Positions 6,611 to 9,655 of a stretch of 9,655 bases of DNA are shown one piece after another; the first letter of the stretch is position 1; each line of letters opens with the position of its first letter. The position numbers and the translations under genes were made by a program. Under the pieces are notes generated by a model. It searched no databases and was not told the DNA's origin. It saw only the letters and a program-made list of their open reading frames with translations. Source of the stretch: Candidatus Auribacterota bacterium (GTDB lineage: Bacteria > Auribacterota > JAFGBW01 > JAFGJP01); the NCBI GenBank assembly GCA_016929035.1, contig JAFGJP010000274.1, forward strand, positions 1 to 9,655. The letters are read 5' to 3'.

Positions 6611-7150
6611 TCAGTCGGTTGTCCTTATATCATCGACGTCGATTTCAACAGACACGACCTGTGAAATCAGCTCAAGGCCGACAACAAGCCGGTACCTGTT
6701 ATTTTTTTCAATCACATATCCGCGGATTCCACGGAACGGCCCCCTTTTGACCTCGATCTCCTTGCCTGGAATGAATTCAGGATAAGGGTCGACTTTGATA
6801 TCCCGCGTTTCGAATCTCTTGAGCGCCTCGATCTGATTATCGGGCACCGCTGCGGGTTCCGGAAAGCCCACAAGCTTGACAACTCCTTTTGTTTGAATGA
6901 CTTTTTTTTTGTCAAGGAGCGGGATGTGAACAAAAAGGTAACAGGGGAACAGGGGAAAATCAATGATTTTTTTCCTGTCCTTCCACTTTCTTTTCATCCG
7001 CCTGACAGGAAGATAAGTCGTAATGTCGTTCTGGATGAGAAGAGCAGCCACTTTTTTTTCAAAACGGCTTCTGGAATGGACGGCGTACCACTTGGGAACC
7101 GTGAGAATGTCACGCTCCTTCTGTTCCTGTGATGAAGTTTTGTCTGGCAT
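6611..7150 (-). CDS. Specialised NusG paralogue (RfaH/UpxY/LoaP-type antiterminator)
   Basis: A 179-residue NusG-family protein. The NGN domain (about 20-115) starts at KWYAVHSRSRFEKKV (20-34) and includes the TYLPVRRMKRKW and PLFPCYLFVHI segments (45-56, 66-76). A KOW domain (about 128-150) has GKEIEVKRGPFRGIRG. The W-K-DRKK pattern after YLP is typical of UpxY-type paralogues rather than housekeeping NusG. Such proteins bind elongating RNA polymerase and reduce pausing or termination, usually in long polysaccharide or natural-product operons. Its position directly before gmd and after an export permease fits that role. The gap to the upstream kinase-like gene is 14 nt and contains CGGGAA as a possible ribosome binding site. 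The coding strand has nine consecutive A (6910-6902) at Lys81-83, a potential slippage site. No RfaH ops-like element was found nearby. Confidence 0.9.
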   Translation of the reverse strand: MPDKTSSQEQKERDILTVPKWYAVHSRSRFEKKVAALLIQNDITTYLPVRRMKRKWKDRKKIIDFPLFPCYLFVHIPLLDKKKVIQTKGVVKLVGFPEPAAVPDNQIEALKRFETRDIKVDPYPEFIPGKEIEVKRGPFRGIRGYVIEKNNRYRLVVGLELISQVVSVEIDVDDIRTTD

Positions 7151-7164
7151 ATTTTTCCCGGTGT

Positions 7165-7884
7165 TTACTGAGTTCGCAGGCAGAGCTTGAAGCCGTTATA
7201 GGATTCCCCGCTTTTTGAAACAAAAAATTTCCCGTTATACTGCTCGGCTATGGTGTTGATGACAAAAAAATGAATGAACTTCAGGAAGTCTTCATCCGTG
7301 GCCTTTTCGGTCTGGAAATCGGCGATCACATTACTGAATTTTTCCGATGCGTAGGCTTTGCTTTCGCCATCGGTAAAAAGCTCCAGCACAAAATCATTTT
7401 GTTTTTTTTCCACTGCGAGAATCATGGGAAGGCCATGTTTTTCGGCCTTCAGGATCTTAATCAGCATGGTAATGAGGTACCTCAGGCTTTCCTTGTCCAC
7501 GAAGATATTTTTTGAATCCGTCTGACCGATTTTAAGCGCCACGTTATATTTTGAAGGAGAAAACTTGTAGTTCAGCTTGTTGATGACGTCTTCTGTCAAC
7601 TCGATAAATTCCACATTTTCATTATGGATGTTGATTTTTCCTTCAAAGAAAACACGCACGGCGTTGATCAGATAAGCGATATCGTTGATCTTGTTGTTAG
7701 AATTTTCGATTATTCTCAGAAAATTTTGGATGTTGTTCTGATCGTTTTCGCTTGGAATATAATTGCGGATGAGGCTCCAGAGCGACTCCTTCCCAAGAGC
7801 GATCGTTATCGTGTAATTTTGAACGTCATGGACAACATCGGCAAAATAGTCGGCAAGGAATTTATTAAAGGTCTTTTTTTCCAT
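7165..7884 (-). CDS. Degenerate histidine-kinase-like / histidine phosphotransferase-like protein
   Basis: A 239-residue soluble protein without predicted membrane segment, sensor or receiver domain. Residues 1 to about 80 look like a two-helix dimerisation/phosphoacceptor domain: DVVHDVQN (16-23) resembles the H-box of sensor kinases, making His19 the candidate phosphoacceptor. Residues about 90-239 resemble the fold order of a kinase catalytic domain: a DKESLRYLITMLIKILKAE segment (130-148) sits where the N-box helix would be, and a C-terminal strand pattern NGKFFVSKSGESYNGFKL (217-234) where the last strands are. The N-box Asn, the DxGxG G1 box and the GxG G2 box are not recognisable, so ATP binding is doubtful. 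That combination recalls ChpT-type histidine phosphotransferases or pseudo-kinases; assignment is inference. It lies 32 nt after the permease gene and 14 nt before the NusG paralogue, with no strong ribosome binding site. Confidence 0.6.
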   Translation of the reverse strand: MEKKTFNKFLADYFADVVHDVQNYTITIALGKESLWSLIRNYIPSENDQNNIQNFLRIIENSNNKINDIAYLINAVRVFFEGKINIHNENVEFIELTEDVINKLNYKFSPSKYNVALKIGQTDSKNIFVDKESLRYLITMLIKILKAEKHGLPMILAVEKKQNDFVLELFTDGESKAYASEKFSNVIADFQTEKATDEDFLKFIHFFVINTIAEQYNGKFFVSKSGESYNGFKLCLRTQ

Positions 7885-7916
7885 ATGAATGTCTTTTCGG
7901 ATTTCGTTAAAAGCTT

Positions 7917-8732
7917 TTACATCTCATCGGCAAAACACGGGGCCTTTCGATTGAAGGCTAAAAGCCCCACGCTAAATATAATAACGGTTAGTATAATTGA
8001 ATAAAAAGTAAAAATGTTCCATGGTATTGGAATGCCCAGAAACGCTTTTCTGTACAATCCCACCACCAGAAGCATAGGATTCAGGTAGTAAATCTGAAGG
8101 AGAAACTGCTTGAAGACAGAGGTGACGTTATTCTGAATATTCTGGATCATCGCCAGAGGATAGATAATGGGCGTCATGAAGAACCAGGCCATAAGGATCA
8201 CGCTGATAATATGCTCTGTGTCTTTGAAATAAACATTCGTGACGGCAACAATGAGGCTCAGACCGGAGACCAGAAGCACATGAAGGGTGATAGCCGGAAA
8301 AAGGTAGCCGAGGTTGAAGTGATAATCACCGAGAACAGCAGACACCTTGGTAATAACAGGGATTAGAAGTCCGACAACAAGGAGGGAGAGCAGAAGATTG
8401 ATCGTATTGGCGCTCAAGGTTGAAAGAGGGAGTATAAGCCTTGGAAAAGACGTCTTTTTGATCAGCGTGGAATTGCCTTCAACGACATTGATGGCATCCC
8501 CGATGCACATGTTCAGGAAATGCCACGGGATAACGCCGGTTATCAGATAAGGAAGGTCCATCGGGAAGCGCATGATGCCGATGAACAACATATAGATAAT
8601 GATCATGAAAAGGGGGTGGAGAAGCGTCCAGAAAAATCCCAGGAAGGAATTCTTGTATCGGATTTTCAGGTTGCGCGCAACGAGGTTGTAAAGCAGCTCC
8701 CGGCGCTTGATCATGTCAGACACAATGGGCAT
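7917..8732 (-). CDS. ABC-2 type polysaccharide/glycan export permease (Wzm/KpsM-like)
   Basis: Inner-membrane subunit of an ABC exporter for O-antigen, teichoic-acid-like or capsule-type glycans. It is 271 residues, the usual length. The amino-terminal amphipathic stretch RNLKIRYKNSFLGFFW (20-35) is the family signature, followed by about six hydrophobic segments (roughly 31-53, 61-80, 107-128, 142-166, 174-196, 241-261). GVIPWHF (66-72), LIKKTSFPRLILPLS (90-104), YYLNPM (215-220) and the tail RKAPCFADEM are typical of Wzm-type permeases. Its start is 5 nt after the coaB stop, and AAAAGG near the end of coaB can serve as ribosome binding site. The Wzt-type ATPase that must pair with it is not downstream, where it is usually found, nor elsewhere in the window. 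Confidence 0.9.
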   Translation of the reverse strand: MPIVSDMIKRRELLYNLVARNLKIRYKNSFLGFFWTLLHPLFMIIIYMLFIGIMRFPMDLPYLITGVIPWHFLNMCIGDAINVVEGNSTLIKKTSFPRLILPLSTLSANTINLLLSLLVVGLLIPVITKVSAVLGDYHFNLGYLFPAITLHVLLVSGLSLIVAVTNVYFKDTEHIISVILMAWFFMTPIIYPLAMIQNIQNNVTSVFKQFLLQIYYLNPMLLVVGLYRKAFLGIPIPWNIFTFYSIILTVIIFSVGLLAFNRKAPCFADEM

Positions 8733-8737
8733 AATGT

Positions 8738-9439
8738 TTACCTTTTCCTTACCAAACAGGATTCTGTAAAAAGCGCATACTTATCTATAATAATCGGTAT
8801 AAGGCTTTTGGCGATATCTTTTTTCTCTCCCTTCAAGATACAAAACGGCCTTGTCTCTCCGCGGATAAAAACTTTGATCTGACTTGCATCCGTTGAGAAT
8901 CCGCGCTTCTCTTTAAAAACGCGGTTGGCCATGATCATGTGAATATTTTTTTCATGAAGCTTTTTTATGGCGTTCCTGGATACATTGTCCGTTTCAGCGG
9001 CAAAGCCGGCGAAGAACTTTTTTGACCCTTGAAATCGACGGACAAGGCGGCAGAGAATATCCGGATTTTTTACGAGCCGCAGGCGGAGCTTATGCGCGTT
9101 TTTTTTAATTTTTGATCGAAGAAATGAGCTTGGACGAAAATCGCAGACAGCAGCCGTCATGATGAGGATATCATGCGTTTTCATCTCGCGTTCGACCAGA
9201 CGGAGGAGATCCACAGCTGACTCAAAGCGTTTGATACGGACGCCCCGGATCTTCGGGCTTGCCACCGGGCCGAGGCAGAGAGTCACATGCGACGCCCGAT
9301 TCACAGACGCCGAGGCGAGAGCGATGCCCATTTTCCCTGAAGATGGATTGGAAATGAAGCGCACGGGATCAAAGTACTCCCGTGTTGGCCCGGCCGTAAT
9401 GAGAAATGAGGGACGACGCTTCTGGGTACGCTTAGCCAT
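8738..9439 (-). CDS. coaB: Phosphopantothenate-cysteine ligase (stand-alone CoaB)
   Basis: Second step of coenzyme A synthesis from pantothenate: joins cysteine to 4'-phosphopantothenate, by CTP in the bacterial type. Family segments are all present in 233 residues: FLITAGPTREYFDPVRFISN (12-31) with SSGKMG, TAAVCDFRPS (95-104), KIKK followed by LVKNPDIL (110-129), GFAAETDN (145-152), KNIHMIMANRV (164-174), FSTDASQ (181-187) and a Lys-rich KGEKKDIAKSLI near the C-terminus. Most bacteria fuse CoaB to the C-terminus of CoaC; here CoaB has its own ATG, which overlaps the coaC stop by 8 nt. The coaB frame has a TGA 9 nt upstream of this ATG, so it cannot be read through. The overlap suggests translational coupling. 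The short basic N-terminus (MAKRTQKRR) replaces the linker of the fused protein. Confidence 0.93.
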   Translation of the reverse strand: MAKRTQKRRPSFLITAGPTREYFDPVRFISNPSSGKMGIALASASVNRASHVTLCLGPVASPKIRGVRIKRFESAVDLLRLVEREMKTHDILIMTAAVCDFRPSSFLRSKIKKNAHKLRLRLVKNPDILCRLVRRFQGSKKFFAGFAAETDNVSRNAIKKLHEKNIHMIMANRVFKEKRGFSTDASQIKVFIRGETRPFCILKGEKKDIAKSLIPIIIDKYALFTESCLVRKR

Positions 9440-9655
9440 GAGATCTCATGAGAATTTTGATTTTCCTGATGATTTTTTTCGGATCGCTCATTCGGCCACA
9501 ACCTTCGTCTCCGCAGGCCATTTCGCCTTTTTCTGCGGCCATGACGCATACGCCTTTTCCCTTGAGGGCCTTGATGTTGTCCTGGGTCTGTCGGCTGAGG
9601 TACATCTTCTCGTTCATGGCAGGAACGAGAAGCTTCGGGCAGCAGCAGGAAAGAA
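9432..9655 (-). CDS. coaC: Phosphopantothenoylcysteine decarboxylase (CoaC), C-terminal part
   Basis: Third step of pantothenate-to-CoA synthesis: FMN-dependent decarboxylation of phosphopantothenoylcysteine to 4'-phosphopantetheine. Only the last 73 residues are in the window; the frame stays open to base 9655, so the gene begins outside. The fragment reads LLVPAMNEKMY, containing the PxMNxxM active-site motif, and then ACGDEGCGRM, the flexible flap with the catalytic Cys of the CoaC family. An internal ATG at 9617 lies inside the conserved PAMN motif and is not the true start. The protein ends after KIIRKIKILMRSHG with TAA at 9434-9432, inside the start of coaB, instead of continuing into the ligase domain as in fused CoaBC. 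Confidence 0.92.
   Translation of the reverse strand, partial: LSCCCPKLLVPAMNEKMYLSRQTQDNIKALKGKGVCVMAAEKGEMACGDEGCGRMSDPKKIIRKIKILMRSHG

Noticed and set aside
6468..7164. RfaH-type ops element near the NusG paralogue
   Set aside because: No GGCGGTAG-like sequence was found in the leader or gene gaps on the minus strand.
9432..9617. A 61-residue stand-alone small protein starting at the ATG at 9617
   Set aside because: The frame is open upstream to the window edge and the ATG lies inside the conserved PAMN motif of CoaC, so it is the 3' end of coaC.
8738..9655. A single fused coaBC gene
   Set aside because: The CoaC frame stops at 9432-9434 and the CoaB frame has a TGA two codons upstream of its ATG, so as written they are two genes.

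Overview
The window is a dense bacterial segment, mid-40s %GC by eye. It carries one plus-strand gene (tilS) and eight minus-strand genes, one of which is cut by the right edge. The proteins suggest a Gram-negative-type (diderm) bacterium: a type IV pilus/type II secretion assembly ATPase, GDP-mannose 4,6-dehydratase, and an ABC-2 polysaccharide export permease. A four-part protein (nucleotidyltransferase-like, radical SAM, SPASM, TPR) resembles what I recall being annotated as 'spiro-SPASM' proteins in spirochaetes. I therefore lean weakly to Spirochaetota or an uncultured relative. No rRNA or other taxonomic marker is present, so this is inference.

Layout, left to right. At 1-166 lies an AT-rich tail with a degenerate 7-nt repeat and a hairpin that may terminate the gene to its right. 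At 167-1831 (minus) is a GspE/PilB-family ATPase. A short divergent intergenic region (1832-1925) holds a near-consensus sigma70-type promoter for tilS, 1926-3422 (plus). tilS converges through a 137-nt gap on the radical SAM gene, 3560-5464 (minus), which starts 4 nt after gmd (5469-6467, minus).

Upstream of gmd is a 142-nt AT-rich leader (6468-6609 or so) with a 25-nt imperfect palindrome, promoter-like hexamers and a second 7-nt repeat. It is followed by a specialised NusG paralogue (6611-7150), a histidine-kinase-like protein without recognisable ATP-binding motifs (7165-7884), an ABC-2 permease (7917-8732), coaB (8738-9439) and the 3' end of coaC (9432-9655).

How the genes fit together. 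The minus-strand genes from coaC to the radical SAM gene are close together (an 8-nt overlap, then gaps of 5, 32, 14, about 143 and 4 nt) and could be one transcription unit, or two if the leader before gmd has its own promoter. The right part joins coenzyme A synthesis (CoaC then CoaB) to what looks like a surface-glycan module: a glycan exporter permease, a NusG/RfaH/UpxY-type elongation factor that usually acts on polysaccharide operons, a possible phosphotransfer regulator, and the GDP-6-deoxy-sugar enzyme Gmd. The radical SAM fusion protein sits at the distal end. The permease's ATPase partner and the enzyme after Gmd are not in the window.

The most interesting parts are the nucleotidyltransferase-like/radical SAM/SPASM/TPR protein beside gmd, the degenerate kinase-like protein beside the NusG paralogue, and the palindromic leader between regulator and target genes. 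No CRISPR array, tRNA, rRNA, insertion sequence or attachment site was seen.
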